Shown here: positions 20,550 to 31,892 of the stretch, one piece after another
How positions within the stretch are numbered: the first letter of the stretch is position 1
Layout of the letters: each line of letters opens with the position of its first letter
Assembly (NCBI GenBank): GCA_025084515.1
Contig: JAJAGP010000214.1
Coordinates: forward strand, 272,501 to 336,500
Length of the DNA stretch: 64,000 nt
From: Ancistrus triradiatus
Taxonomy: Eukaryota > Chordata > Actinopteri > Siluriformes > Loricariidae
Reading direction: 5' to 3'
Translations under genes and position numbers: made by a program
The notes under the pieces: model-generated
Told to the model about the DNA's origin: nothing
Seen by the model: the letters and a program-made list of their open reading frames with translations, nothing else
Database searches by the model: none

Positions 20550-21655
20550 CTAGTTCTTGTTTTAGGTATATAAGATCATCCAGATATGGATGTGTTCACA
20601 ATGAGGGTCAGTCAGTCCGTCTTTGGAACGGTTTGGATGAAACGTTCTCAACAACCTTTGGTAAAACTTTTGTGACACAAGTCCAGTTGTTCATCATGAA
20701 ATGTCTATAGGTCTCGTGAGATGTGTGCCACATTGCTCACCCCTGCCCCCAACACTCCCTATAAATACACATGCCGGGACACTCGAGACATTTGCTCCCC
20801 CTTAGTACCCAAACCTAAATGGGGTAGGGTGTGACAGTCTGATGCAAGAACCTGGAAAGCGATGAAACCCCCGTCTACATCCTAAAATATACATGAAAAA
20901 GCTGTATGTGCTGCGCCACCACGCCTCACTTATCTCTCACCTGCCTTCATAAAACAAACTCCTCGGTGCGATAGGTAGGGAGGCAGGGTGCAAGGAAAGC
21001 CCTCCTGATTTTGTCCATAATCTTAGGAATGGTTATTAGACTGACAGCTTAAAACAGAGTTATGATCACATAAATCAGCCCCAGACAGAGAGAGAGAGAG
21101 GGAGGGAGAGAAGAATGTTAGATTAGAGGATAAGCACCTAGCCCTCGACACACTGGCCCAGGCTGTATCTCATTCTTTATGATGGAAATGAAATCCTGAA
21201 CTTGTGTGGTTGTTTCCCTCGCTCTCTCATCCTCACTCGATCCTGCCATGGTGCAACTACACTCAGCATCCTGTAATCTGCTTATTGTTGCTAAGCTTTC
21301 CTTACTTCATAAGCAGAGAGAGAAAGAGCGAGAGGACAGATAAATACAGGCAGTACACATACTTCTGTGCAGAATTAAGGAACATTAATGAATATATTCA
21401 GTTCATTATTGACACATGTATGTCTACACCAGCAGCAGTGTATGTACTAGAGTTACTCTGTATTTAGCAGTCAGACTGTCACACAGCCTTGGACTTTGGA
21501 TCTAGATAAAGACAAGCACTTTGTTTTTCCTTGCGCTGCGAGCTACACGGGCAGATTTAACCCGAGTCGCTGTTTTGTGAAATAAGTCCAGCCCATAACT
21601 CAGATCAGCAAAATCATTTGAAAAAGATTTCAAACAAATGTTAACCAAGCTAAAC
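20550..21655. other. Unassigned non-coding stretch
   Basis: No repeat or gene recognised apart from short GA runs near 21088-21110 and 21314-21334. Confidence 0.5.
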
Positions 21656-21659
21656 AGGA

Positions 21660-21814
21660 AGAAGCAGATGGTACTAATATAATTTCATTATAATATATCT
21701 ATATATATATAAAATAATTTAAAAATGACATACACAGATAAAATTACATAGATATAGAAAGGAAGATGTGCAAACAACAGCCAAATTTAAAACTGCTGAA
21801 TAAAAACAAACCGG

Positions 21815-21857
<43 letters not shown>

Positions 21858-22307
21858 AATATATATATATATATTTTTTTTTTAATTATAATTAAAAAAT
21901 TACATAAATATATTTGTATAGTGTTTTAATAAAAAAAATATATATATACATATATATACACATATATATACACACACACATATATATATATACACATATA
22001 TATATATTTGACACAGAAGAGACGAGAAGGGGGGAGACGGGGGAGAGAGGAGAGACGAGAGAGAGGAGAGACGAGAGAGAGAGAGAGTAGAGAGACAAGG
22101 AGAGAGAGAGAGAGAGAGAAGAGAGTAGGGAGGGGAGGAGAAGGTGAAAAAGGACAGAAAAGAAGGGGGAGAGGGGGGGTAGGACAAAGAGATAAAAAGA
22201 TGAGACAGAGAGGAGAGAGAGAGAGAAGAGAGAGAGAGACGGAGAGATAGAGAGAAAGAGAGAAGAGACGGAGAGGAGAGAGAGAGAGAGAGATGAGAGA
22301 GAGAGAT

Positions 22308-22346
<39 letters not shown>

Positions 22347-22386
22347 TGGGGGAGAAAACACGAGTACAAATATAGGTATGTAGATG

Positions 22387-22417
<31 letters not shown>

Positions 22418-22490
22418 GATCTGGATATATATATATATATACACATACACACATGTATATATAGATATATATATAAATAATCTATTTTTT
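21660..22490. repeat. Compound low-complexity tract: AT arrays flanking a 340-bp purine block
   Basis: AT arrays at 21818-21875 and 21935-22008, then almost pure G/A sequence from 22010 to 22350, then further AT arrays to about 22480. The purine block is built of 'gagagag' with scattered T or C. The long Ser/Leu/Tyr-rich minus-strand frames here are translations of this tract and not proteins. Confidence 0.95.
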
Positions 22491-22509
22491 AAGTTATTTT
22501 TATAATGTG

Positions 22510-22593
22510 AACAATGTGGATACAATCTGTCCTAGAAAAACATATGTATAGAAAAATTATGGAAAGCCAGAAGTAGAAGTAGTGGAAAAATTG
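22510..22593 (+). repeat. Left arm of a dispersed inverted pair
   Basis: About 84 bp ('ggatacaatctgtcctagaa ... ggaaagccagaagtagaagt') that recur in reverse complement at 24246-24322 with roughly nine of ten positions matching by eye. The left arm has a duplicated 'agaagt'. The arms could be terminal repeats of an element spanning ~1.8 kb or two independent insertions. Confidence 0.8.
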
Positions 22594-22599
22594 TTTTTT

Positions 22600-23445
22600 T
22601 TTCTTTTATATTTCATCTATTTTTTAAGTTATTTTCATAATCCCCCTTGTTCATTTATTTCTTCGCTATCTGTGTTCATCTCTACTTTCTGGTCCAACCT
22701 AACATTACACTTGTTTGGTCCAAGATTGCAGGTCCGCCCTAATTTTAAAGTCATAATGCGCATTTAGAAGTGATACTCCACTATCTGGTTGATAAAATAG
22801 TTTAACGACTTAATCTAAGAACTTCACCAGCTATCCCATTTTAAATGATCAACCACTTAACCTTGCTGTTAAAAACTAAAAGCGTCACCATTCTGTAAAG
22901 ACAATAAAAATATTGTATTGTAGACTCAATAAGAAGCTGTTCTTTTGTAGTCGTGTCCAACTTTCCAGTTCTAAAGCAAAAACTGATTCTGGTTATGTCT
23001 CCTTTCTCTAGAGTTTTGTGGTATCCAAGTGTTCTCGTATGAGCATGCTGGTAGCACATAACCACAAGTTCTCTCTGAAAGGATGAACTACGTTTAAACC
23101 CTGCTGTTTGAATTCGCGCCATCTGGATTCCTGTTATTAATATTGTTTCTTAATATCCATTTAATACTGGGTTTGAGTATCCATTTCCTGCAATCCAACC
23201 AGTAAATTTGGCATAACAGACACAATCCATATGAGGCCTGGACTGTGTCTGAAAAGAATTGAATGCGGTGCCACAGTGAAACAAAAGGCAGTCATTTAAT
23301 CTCTGTTTGATATCAATCCACCAGCAGAGGTGCAATCACTGCATTCATATTTTATTTCAGTTCTATTGTTCAGTTGTTTTTATTGTGACAAATGATAGTA
23401 ATCATGTCAAATGGTTTTATAATGGCTTATATGGTTTTATAATAG
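22600..23445. other. Unassigned non-coding stretch between inverted arms
   Basis: No recognised gene or repeat. 'ctattttttaagttattttc' near 22619 repeats the sequence at about 22482, a short direct duplication. Confidence 0.45.
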
Positions 23446-23450
23446 GCATA

Positions 23451-24215
23451 TACACTCAGCGGTCACTTTATTAGATACACCTACTTGTTTCTACACTCAT
23501 TGTCCATTTTATCGATGGGACTTATTTTATTTATGGAACTGTCATGGTCAACAGACCAGAAAGCTGTGGACCAGGGTTCAAATCCCATCTCTGCCAAACC
23601 CACTGTTGGGTCCCTGAGGAAGGCCCTTAAACCACAATTGCTTGGACTGTAAGACTATCAATTGTAAGTCGCTCTGGATAAGGCCGTCTGTTAAATGGCA
23701 TGAATGCTATCAGCTCCACTTATCATATAGAAGCACTTTGTAGTTCTACAGTTACAAACTGTAGTCCATCTTTATTTACTCCCTTCTCTAATGGTCATGA
23801 CCCCCACAGAACCAGCACAGATCAGGTCCTATTTGGGTGTTCTCAGCACTGCACTGACACTGATGTGGTGGAGGGTTTGTTGTTAGTGTGTGTTGTGCTG
23901 GTACGAGTAGATCAGACACAGCAGTGCTGCTGGAGTTTTTAAACACCTCAGTGTCTGAAAATAATCAACCAACCAAAAATATCCAGCCACCAGCATCCTG
24001 TGAGCACTGATGAAGGATTACAGGATGACTACCACAAACTGTGCAACTGTCTCTGACTTTATATCTACAAGCTGCAAAAAACTCCAGCAGCACTGCTGCG
24101 TCTGATCAAATCGTACCAGCACATACTAACACCACCACCATGATCCACTACCCAAACAGGACCTGATCTTTGGGGGTCCTGATCATTAGAGAACAGAGAA
24201 AAGGGGACTAAAAGT
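23451..24215 (+). mobile_element. Foldback transposon with nested SINE
   Basis: Left terminus 'tacactcagcggtcacttta' is the typical start of a Tc1-related non-autonomous teleost element. Arms at 23785-23943 and 24074-24193 are inverted copies of each other. For example 'gatcagacacagcagtgctg' on the left corresponds to the reverse complement of 'cagcactgctgcgtctgatc' on the right. The element was split by a SINE at about 23540-23708. No coding capacity remains. Confidence 0.85.
23540..23708 (+). repeat. tRNA-derived SINE nested in the foldback element
   Basis: Shortened head, intact B box 'agggttcaaatccc', body with a small deletion ('ccaaacccactgttggg'), and tail 'gtcgctctggataaggccgt'. Host-element sequence resumes directly after it (atcagctccacttatc), which proves the insertion order. 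Confidence 0.9.
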
Positions 24216-24245
24216 ATGTGACGCCTCTGCTTTAAACATATTCTA

Positions 24246-24322
24246 CATTTGTTCCACTACTTCTGGCTTTCCATAAATTTCCTCTACATATATTTTTCTA
24301 GGACAGATTGTATCCAGATTGT
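24246..24322 (-). repeat. Right arm of the dispersed inverted pair
   Basis: Reverse complement of 22510-22593, lying just beyond the foldback element. Confidence 0.8.
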
Positions 24323-24329
24323 TTGCTTT

Positions 24330-25107
24330 AGGTGCGTACAGATTTAGAATTTAATTTGCGATTTCAAAATCGACATCTTTTCAGTTCTTTTCTCAGCGTA
24401 GATGAAACATATAGAAATTGCGGCGGGTAATCCCACATATGTTACAGATGTGCTAGATGGAGATAAGGCTGGAGTAGAGCTTTAATAGAGCGAGTGCGCA
24501 CGGGCATGTGTGAGGTTACTGAAAGAGCGGCGTGTTGGCGGTCGGTGCAGTGGAGTGTGTCCTGATGTGTGTTGTGCGTATGATAAGTTATCAGCAGACT
24601 CGCAGGTTGGCTTTCCAAAGGCTTAATATAAAGCAGCAGTTTAACATGGAAGAGACGTCGCTGCTGCTTCAGCCTGCAAAACACACGCATTCCACCATCC
24701 TGCCTTTTCCGAACAACAACCGCTAATTACAGCGTGTCTGAAGCCAGAGTGCGACTGTGTGTGCGCCTGTGCATGTGTGTCTGTGCATGTGTGTCTGTGC
24801 ATGTGTGTGTGGCAGCTGGAATATGCAGGGCCTGCTATGGATTATTACAACACTGCAAACTCAAAAAGGGAATGAAGTGTGTGTGCCTTGCTCCTGCCTG
24901 TGTGTGTGTGTTTGTGTGTTGGGGGTGGACATTTCGCTGGTCCCATCAAGGAAGGCTTATTTTTTTATAATAGCAAAAAAATGCTACTTTATGATGAAAG
25001 CCCTTTTTTCTATTGGTTACTGAAGTTGAGGTACAGGTGTATTTGTAGCATTAAGTAGCTACAGTTGTATTGTTTAAATGGAAATCTCCAGCAACGATAG
25101 AAAGACG

Positions 25108-25164
<57 letters not shown>

Positions 25165-25282
25165 GGACCATGTTCATGTCCTTGGGGTGTATTTACTCTG
25201 CTAGCTTAGTTACTGGCCTCACAGTGTTATTTGTTATTCACTCTCTCAGATCAGACGCTCTGTCCACACCTCTGTCTGTATG

Positions 25283-25314
<32 letters not shown>

Positions 25315-25395
25315 ATTAGTGCTTTTACATGATAAATATGTACTGCCAATACAGTTTAAAAACTCAAATGCACCATCAAAAAGATAAAGACAGTA
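24330..25395. other. Unassigned stretch with GT-rich sequence
   Basis: 24735-24930 is GT-rich but irregular. A pure (GT)n lies at 25110-25163 and a CT run at 25284-25308. No gene. Confidence 0.55.
25110..25163. repeat. (GT)n microsatellite
   Basis: About 54 bp of uninterrupted GT dinucleotides. Confidence 0.98.
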
Positions 25396-25398
25396 TAA

Positions 25399-25655
25399 TC
25401 AAGTCAGATTTATTTCTATAGTGCTGTTTACAATGGAGAATTGTCTCAAAACAGCTTTACAATTTTATATATCTTCTAATATCTACGTCCAATCCCAAAT
25501 TGAGCAAGCCTAGGGCGACAGTGGCAAGAAAAAACTCCCTAAAGGGTATAAGGAAGAAACCTTGGGAGGACCTACACTCAAAAAGGGACCCGACTTCCTT
25601 GGGTGGCGTAGATGTTATATGTAAGAATGAAACGAATGTATCTAGTCAAATAAGC
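25399..25655 (+). repeat. 'Matching-arm' dispersed repeat, copy A
   Basis: Starts 'atcaagtcagatttatttct' and continues 'caatggagaattgtctcaaa', 'gagcaagcctagggcgacag', 'gaaaaaactccctaaaggg', 'gaaaccttgggagga', ending near 'gatgttatatgtaagaatg'. The same order occurs at 30449-30697 and 45168-45500. It is an abundant teleost repeat; I cannot assign its class with confidence. Confidence 0.85.
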
Positions 25656-25777
25656 CTGTAGGAATAGTTCAGAAAACAGAAACTAAGTATAAGCTGCTTG
25701 ATTTGGTGAATATTCAGAATGTTAGAGTAAAGGGGTAGGTGTAGGTATAGTAATAATGCCCTGGTCTGTGGTAATAA

Positions 25778-25970
25778 TGACCAGTCTAGTGGTTAAGGTA
25801 CTGGACTATGGACCAAAAGGTCCAGGGTTCAAATCCCACCTCTGCCAAGCTGCCACTGTTGGGTCCTTGAGCAAGGCCCTTAACCCACAATTGCTTGGAT
25901 TGTAAGGTTGCATCAACTGTAAGTCGCTCTGGATAAGGGCGTCTGCTAAAAGCTGTAAATGTAAATGTAA
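25778..25970 (+). repeat. tRNA-derived SINE, well preserved
   Basis: All landmarks present: 'gtctagtggttaaggtactg', 'gaccaaaaggtccagggttc', 'aagctgccactgttgggtcc', 'gtcgctctggataagggcgt', and a TGTAAA-type 3' repeat. Confidence 0.95.
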
Positions 25971-26381
25971 TAACTTGCTACAGTAATCACTATGTCAGTG
26001 TAAAGTCTCGGAAATATATATTTACCAGGTGTGTGCTTGTATTTCTACCCTTATGAGGACTACATGCCCCCAAAACAATATCAATACAACACTGAATGAA
26101 CATTGTGGGAACAGCAACATCATATCAGTAAATGCTTTGGGAGTATGAGGATGCTTGCCTGAATATGCTGGGTTTGTGATTTGCGACACACAGTGGAACA
26201 CTGATTCAAATACTTTAAGCACAAGTTTGTCACCAGAAGCACTGTGTGCTTTTTTAGATCACTGACAGCCAGGTTAAAGTTTCTAGACAGAGGTATCTTT
26301 AATGCAAGGCAAGCTACATTACATAGACAAGCGTTTGTGAGCTCTGCTCTTCCGGCAATGCTCGTTTGTAACACATTCATT

Positions 26382-26722
26382 ATATAAAGTGTACATTTCT
26401 TGATTCTCCACAGACAGAGTGGCAGTAGACTGGGTTGTACTGATACCCCACTGACCCTCATATATGATATATTTATCAGTTATCAGTGCAAGTCAGTTCA
26501 TCAACTTTCTGTCCTGCCATCCTTAAACAAAGTCCATAGAGAATTGGCTTGCCAACTTTGGCTGAGAACTTGGCTGGCTTGCACAGAACGTTGACCTCAA
26601 CTCCATCAGACAGGGCTTATTGTCTGACATCAGACACCGACCTCACAGTCATGTTTTCAAAACCCCAAGTTTTGGATGTAATTTTTTTGAAGTGTCCACA
26701 AACTTGTGTGCTCTTTATAGTG
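26382..26722 (+). mobile_element. Small non-autonomous DNA element, copy 1
   Basis: Ordered landmarks 'tctccacagacagagtggca', 'tcagttcatcaactttctgt', 'agtccatagagaattggctt', 'ttttggatgtaatttttttg' and 'gtccacaaacttgtgtgctc'. Matches the reverse complement of 58966-59340 end to end and part of it at 28541-28775. Short inverted ends (tataaagtg / ctttatagtg) suggest a MITE. Confidence 0.75.
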
Positions 26723-26729
26723 TAAGATC

Positions 26730-27755
26730 ACGTGTGGTACCAACCCCAAATGTGCGTTTAGTTCTTTGACATCTGGATCTATTCTGAAACGCAAGAATTG
26801 TCATTTCAGATGGTCTGATGGCGCTACAGGTCCAGGCTGTGCTGAGTGATGGGACACATCACGACCAGGGCATTTGTGTTGAGCAGAGGTTTAATCTCAG
26901 AGTCAAGCTGAATGAGAACAAGTGATGTAATCTCAATCAATCTCTCCTTCTATCTCTCTCTCAGCCACTCCCCACCAGCAGCAGCACCATCGGGGAGGTA
27001 GCCTAATTGCTCCTGAAGACGTAGTATTGACAAAAACACTCCATTTTACATCACCCCAAGGGGCACTGTACTCTCCCTCAGTAGCAAAGGCCATAAATAA
27101 AGACCTCCTCAACACACACACACTGGAAAAACAGTGTTGAATCCACTTTCTCAGCCTCTCCATTTCTTCTGTCCCTCCGCCCCCTTGCTCCGTCATTACG
27201 TCGGACTGCAGGAATGTACTTTAACAGCTGTCTCTCTCTTGCTGAAATTCTGTCACTCATTCAGATATTTGATATTACAGTTTTATGAATTTGTAAGGCC
27301 GCTTTGCCTGACATTACTGCCTTCTTTCCTTATACAGGCATTTATAGAGTGCAGCTTAAGAATAACACACACGCACCCACACACACCCACGCACCCATAC
27401 GCATTTCACCATGTTTTCCTGTGCTGGGAAAAGAACGAGAGACCTTTTGGCTCGGGTCTCACCAATAATGGAAATAAAAGGTCAGATGTTTAATTCTGTC
27501 AATACACGTTTCTGTAAAACACATTTATGAACTCTTCTGTAAAGGCCATTTGTAAATAAAGACTGAAATCCATATCATTCGTGATATTCCTTTCAGGAAT
27601 GTGACTATAGTCTCAGAGGAAAGAGTTTGTGGTTATGCATTACTAACTTGGCATGCACCAGTTCTTTTGTCAATATCGACTGGAAACTGCAGCAGCAAAG
27701 GCATCCGAGCTAGATTTTGGACACCTTGGGTCTGATACTCAGATTTACTGCTCAG
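26730..27755. other. Unassigned stretch with a short uncertain frame
   Basis: Contains a 35-codon plus-strand frame at 26818-26925 (described separately) and an irregular CACAC run at 27366-27402. The remaining frames have no support. Confidence 0.45.
26818..26925 (+). CDS. Possible small ORF, 35 codons, function unknown
   Basis: ATG at 26818 to TGA at 26923-26925. The product starts MALQVQAVLSDG and ends RVKLNENK. Composition is protein-like (mixed charged and hydrophobic, no simple repeat), unlike most frames in this window. No upstream context, splice signals or relatives were recognised. It could equally be chance or the remnant of an exon. Confidence 0.12.
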   Translation: MALQVQAVLSDGTHHDQGICVEQRFNLRVKLNENK

Positions 27756-27758
27756 ATT

Positions 27759-27923
27759 GGGACTGTGGTGGGCGGACCAAAAGGTCCAGGGTTCAAATAC
27801 CACCTCTTCCACTGTTGGGTTCTTAAGCAAGACCTTTAACCTACAACTGCTCAGATTGCAAGACTGTATAAGTTGTAAGTCGCTCTGGATAAGGGTGTCT
27901 GCTAAATGAGGTAAATAAATAAA
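27759..27923 (+). repeat. tRNA-derived SINE with head deletion
   Basis: 'gggactgtggtgggcggacc' shows that part of the A-box region was deleted. The B box (ttcaaatacc) and the body are slightly decayed, and the tail 'gtcgctctggataagggtgt' is intact. Confidence 0.9.
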
Positions 27924-28268
27924 ATCTAATAAATATAGATTAGATCTGTTTGATAGGTTGGTTGAACTGATTTGCATATGAAGAAGAAAATCGAACCACC
28001 TGACACACCCATGAATGGTGACTCAGAATTCAGACTCAAAACAATAAGGAGTGAAAAAACGACTGGGTTGGGTACTTTTTGTGGAGTCACAATGACACTT
28101 CTTTTGAGAGAACTGTCTTAATGTGAGACCCAGAAGTATTTGGACTGTGACATCGACACCTATTTGTTATTTGTATTGAAAAAGGTAAATTGGTGTCGAA
28201 TTATACCGGTCAGCAACGAGAGCAGGTCACACAGATGTTGACTAACCTCTCATCGCACATCTAGACCC

Positions 28269-28457
28269 TGGGGTTGTGTGTAGCCTAGTGGATAAGGTAC
28301 AGGACTATGGAGAAGGTCCAGGGTTCAAATCCCACCTCTGCCAGGCTGCCAGTGTTGGATCCTTGAGCAAGACCCTTAACCCACAATTGCTTGGATTGTA
28401 AGACTGTACCAATTGTAAGTCGCTCTGGATAAGGGCGTCTGCTAAATGCTGTAAATG
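28269..28457 (+). repeat. tRNA-derived SINE with clear target-site duplication
   Basis: Intact order from 'tagcctagtggataaggtac' through B box 'gggttcaaatccc' to tail 'gtcgctctggataagggcgt' and 'gctgtaaatg'. TAGACCC occurs on both sides (28262-28268 and 28458-28464), a 7-bp duplication typical of LINE-mediated insertion. Confidence 0.95.
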
Positions 28458-28540
28458 TAGACCCCAAAGAGATGAGTTCTAGTATGTCCTACAAGGTTTG
28501 AATTCTGATCTGACTCTGGTATTTCTAGATTTTTGCTTCC

Positions 28541-28775
28541 AAACAAGTCAGCTCATCAACTTTCTGTCCTGCTGTCCTTAAAGTCCATAGAGAATTAGTT
28601 TGCCAACTTTGATCAGACACCTTGGAAATGCTAAATGTGAGCCAGGGCTTGCTGTGTAACATCAGAAGCTGACCTAACAGTCATGTTCCAAAATCTAGTA
28701 AAAAGCCCTTTAGAAGCAAAACTCCATACTAATACCCTTGTTTTGGATGTCCACAAACTTTTGCATGTATAGTGT
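28541..28775 (+). mobile_element. Small non-autonomous DNA element, copy 2 (partial)
   Basis: Carries 'tcatcaactttctgtcctgc', 'agtccatagagaattagttt', 'ttttggatgtccacaaactt' in the same order as 26382-26722. The first third is missing. Confidence 0.75.
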
Positions 28776-28809
28776 TCCACCATTAATTAGAGATTAATAT
28801 TAACCTTGT

Positions 28810-28995
28810 TACATTTCTATTTACGTTATTTAACAGATGTCCTTATCCAGAGCGACTAATATAATCTATACTAATATAATCTTACAACCCAAGCAATTTT
28901 GGGTTGTAATGCTCAAGGACACAACAGTGGCAGAATGCAGAGGTGGGATTTGAACCCTGGACCTTCTGGACCATATCTTAACAGCTAATCCCTCT
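28810..28995 (-). repeat. tRNA-derived SINE, minus strand, with internal duplication
   Basis: Tail complement 'gtccttatccagagcgacta', a short duplicated 'ctataatataatc'-like insert, body complement 'gacacaacagtggcagaatg', B-box complement 'ggatttgaaccctgg', then 'accttctggaccatatc'. The head end is decayed. Confidence 0.9.
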
Positions 28996-28999
28996 CATA

Positions 29000-30445
29000 T
29001 CTGCTCCCTCCTCATTCTTTTAAATGCGTCATACAGTTGCATATTAAGCTTTTAATTGAAGGAAATCAGAGAGTGTCCTTAGACTTCTGGTATAAGTAAG
29101 TGTCAGGTCTTTTCATTTTTCCCTCAGTGCAGGAAAACCAATTTACTAAACGCAAATCACGTAAACAGTACAAAAGTGGCAAGTGTTGCTTTAAACGGCA
29201 CATACAGCACACTGAAGGAGAAAAGTAGGCAGAAAGGCTAAGAAGAAAAGAAACAGAACGAGGAAGCCATTACTGGTCTATTCTGCGGCGTGACTGCTCA
29301 CTGCTCTGAAAAATCACACTGCTCTTTCCGTTCTCACACGAGTTCACCGAGCCAACAATGTAGATTTATATGAAAAAGGGATTTGCAATCCCCTCTGCCT
29401 TCCCCCCGTCTCTCATCAGTGTGACCTCTACGGCGTCAGAAATGCAGGTGCAAGGGAGTTAAACCCATCTGAAGGAACGGAGTTTGGACCAGCATATAAG
29501 AAACAGAGTTTGTTTATTTAATGTCACATCAGCATCAGTGGCTATTTGTGAAATGAGCAAGGTTATATCGATACTAGTCAGACATGCTCACACTGGGGGG
29601 CCATTTAGGGCTAGCACTTAACCTAACGCATGGAATGTGGGAGGGGACTGGAGTATCCTGAGCAAACCCACACGGACATGGGGAGGACATGCACACTGAA
29701 GCCAGGATTGAACCGGGGATCTCTGGAGCTGTGCGACGACCATGAATGAGACTCACAGAGAGAGAGAGAGAGAGAATGCGTTCTGGCTGAGGTTCTTTCT
29801 CTCTCTATTCATCACAGCTGTAATGGTTCAATGAAGTGAAGTGAAAAGTGAAAAACTCTTCAGGACCAATTTCATCCTCCCTCCCTCTGTTTCTTTCCTT
29901 GCTACTGTGTTGCTGGTCTACTTTCTCCATTCATGCAGCTGAGGTCAGATCTCTGACATTCCACTGCAGTGAGTCGCACCGCCACAAATATCCTCCAAAT
30001 AGTTTTATTAGCATCATGTCTCTCATCGTTCGTCTTTAGCATTTTCGCTCTCTGCCGCAGTGACTCACACTCCGAAAGCTGTAAGGACTGGTTCATGAGC
30101 TTGCGGCTTTGCAGGCGTCATTCTCTGTGTGTGTGTGTGTGGATCCGAGGTTGTTTTTTTCCCCGAATGAAGCTTTTACAGAGTTCTGTCCTAGTGGAGG
30201 CTGAATGGACGTTCCTCTGCGGGACGGCATTTTTGCAACAGATTGCACCAATTGTGGCTCGGTTTTATAGACACGCACATCGGTATAATTTATACAAACA
30301 TCCCCTATCCTGCCTGAATAACATGATCATTACATCCAGTATAAATCCTTAACAGACACGAGTACAGGAAATGCATCTAGTCCAAATAAGCATTAAGCTA
30401 AGCACAAATAAGACAAACTCTAGCATTTACTGACAATTCAGTTGC
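29000..30445. other. Unassigned stretch around a SINE-like repeat
   Basis: Apart from the SINE-like copy and a short GA run at 29757-29775, 29840-30350 looks like unique sequence. It holds overlapping frames on both strands (longest 127 codons, 29969-30352), none with a recognisable domain. Confidence 0.4.
29585..29745 (-). repeat. Second SINE-like family, minus-strand copy
   Basis: 'cctaacgcatggaatgtggg', 'actggagtatcctgagcaaa', 'cccacacggacatggggagg', 'gaaccggggatctctggagc' are complements of the landmarks at 19203-19465. The B-box-like part (attgaaccggg) remains. Confidence 0.75.
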
Positions 30446-30448
30446 TTT

Positions 30449-30697
30449 CAAGTCAAGTCGAGTCAATTTCTTTCTATAGTGAATTTATACAATGCAGCAT
30501 TGTCTCAAAGCAGCTTCATAATTTATAGAAATCTTATGAGGTCAATCCCAAACTGAGCAAGCCTAGGGTGGCAGTGACAAGGAAAAGCTCCCTAAACGTT
30601 ATAAGGAAGAAACTTTGATAGAACCAAGACTCAAAAAGGACCCAACCTCCTTAGGTGGGTTAGATGTTATATGTAAGAGTTAACCAAGTTATCTAAT
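30449..30697 (+). repeat. 'Matching-arm' dispersed repeat, copy B
   Basis: Same order as copy A (25399-25655): 'aagtcaagtcgagtcaattt', 'gcattgtctcaaagcagctt', 'gagcaagcctagggtggcag', 'taaggaagaaactttgatag', 'gatgttatatgtaagagtta'. Confidence 0.85.
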
Positions 30698-30699
30698 TA

Positions 30700-31885
30700 A
30701 GATGAAATATTATGAAGAGTATAACAGAGAATGTAAAGCTATAGCGTATAAGCCGATAATGAAGAGAAATGTTGCATAGAATAATGTAAAAATACGTGTA
30801 TCAGCATTATTTAGTCCAGCACACAGAGTTTTCTTGGCGGGAAAGTCATGGTGGCATGTCGACCTGCGAAGGAACAGAGTTACTACCCTCTGTGGTCTCA
30901 GTAAGGTCAGACTGGAGCTAATGACGGAAGAAAAGCTTGGGTGGAGCTGAAGCTGAAGAGCATCTTAGTGGAGGTGGTACCAGAACCCCTATCTGAAATG
31001 GTGACTAAAGATAAAACAAAAGATACAATCCAAGCCAGTGTGGGCCCTACAGTGGCAGCTTGGCAGTGCTGGGGCTTGAACCCAGAACCACAGCAGTATC
31101 GTTACTGCTTTGCCACTACAATCCCACCACACCATACATACACTATCACAAATAAATGCCTATTCAGTGTCTGACTGACAGAGAAAAAACAATATCATCC
31201 CAAAACAGACCATTATCGCCAATTATTCACACGTGGCTCGCCAGACACAACTGACTGTGGTATCAAACATGTGGCACAACAAAATGTTAGATAGCTACAC
31301 CGCTTGGATATATAACAGATTCATTTCAATAGGTTGAGAGTTAAATCCCTTTCTTCGGTTGCTCCTGAAGCTGTGACACTGAGAATATTGCATTTCACGA
31401 TAGCTATCCCTAACTCAGTATCAGTATCATTTAATCTGAACATTAGGGGAAAAACAACTCAACTTCAAATTCAAACCAACCCTCTCTTCTGTGCAGTGCT
31501 AAGCTATTATGGCATGCTATAGGCAGTCAACCAAAGCATGACGTCTCAACCATGACTCTTAAAATGTTCAGTATGTTATCACCAGACTGATGAATTAGTT
31601 TAGACAGTAATAAAACACCTTTAGTGTTTTACAGCAGTTGGTAGAAATCAGAGGTGTGCTGACTGATATCTTGATATTTTCTGGGATTTTGTCTATAATG
31701 AACCCATCTCTCTCAACCACCTGAACTGGCACTGTGTCTTTCATGATGGAACTGGTGACAGCATTTATGTTTTCTTGTCATAAAGCACTTTTTCACTTTT
31801 TCACCGCTAAGGTTTGCTGAGTGTGTTTTTGTGCTGGTACCTTGGCTGGTCGTGGATAGCTGACTCCCGGAGTTATAATCAAGTT
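30700..31885. other. Unassigned stretch with a SINE fragment
   Basis: 31024-31125 carries a decayed minus-strand tRNA-like segment (complement of a B-box-like GGTTCAAGCCC) plus 'gtggcagcttggcag', probably the main SINE family. Nothing else recognised. Confidence 0.45.
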
Positions 31886-31892
31886 ATAATCA

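Noticed and set aside
21892..22454. Two overlapping minus-strand frames of 184-186 codons
   Set aside because: They are Ser/Leu/Tyr-rich translations of the GA and AT arrays; composition alone keeps them open.
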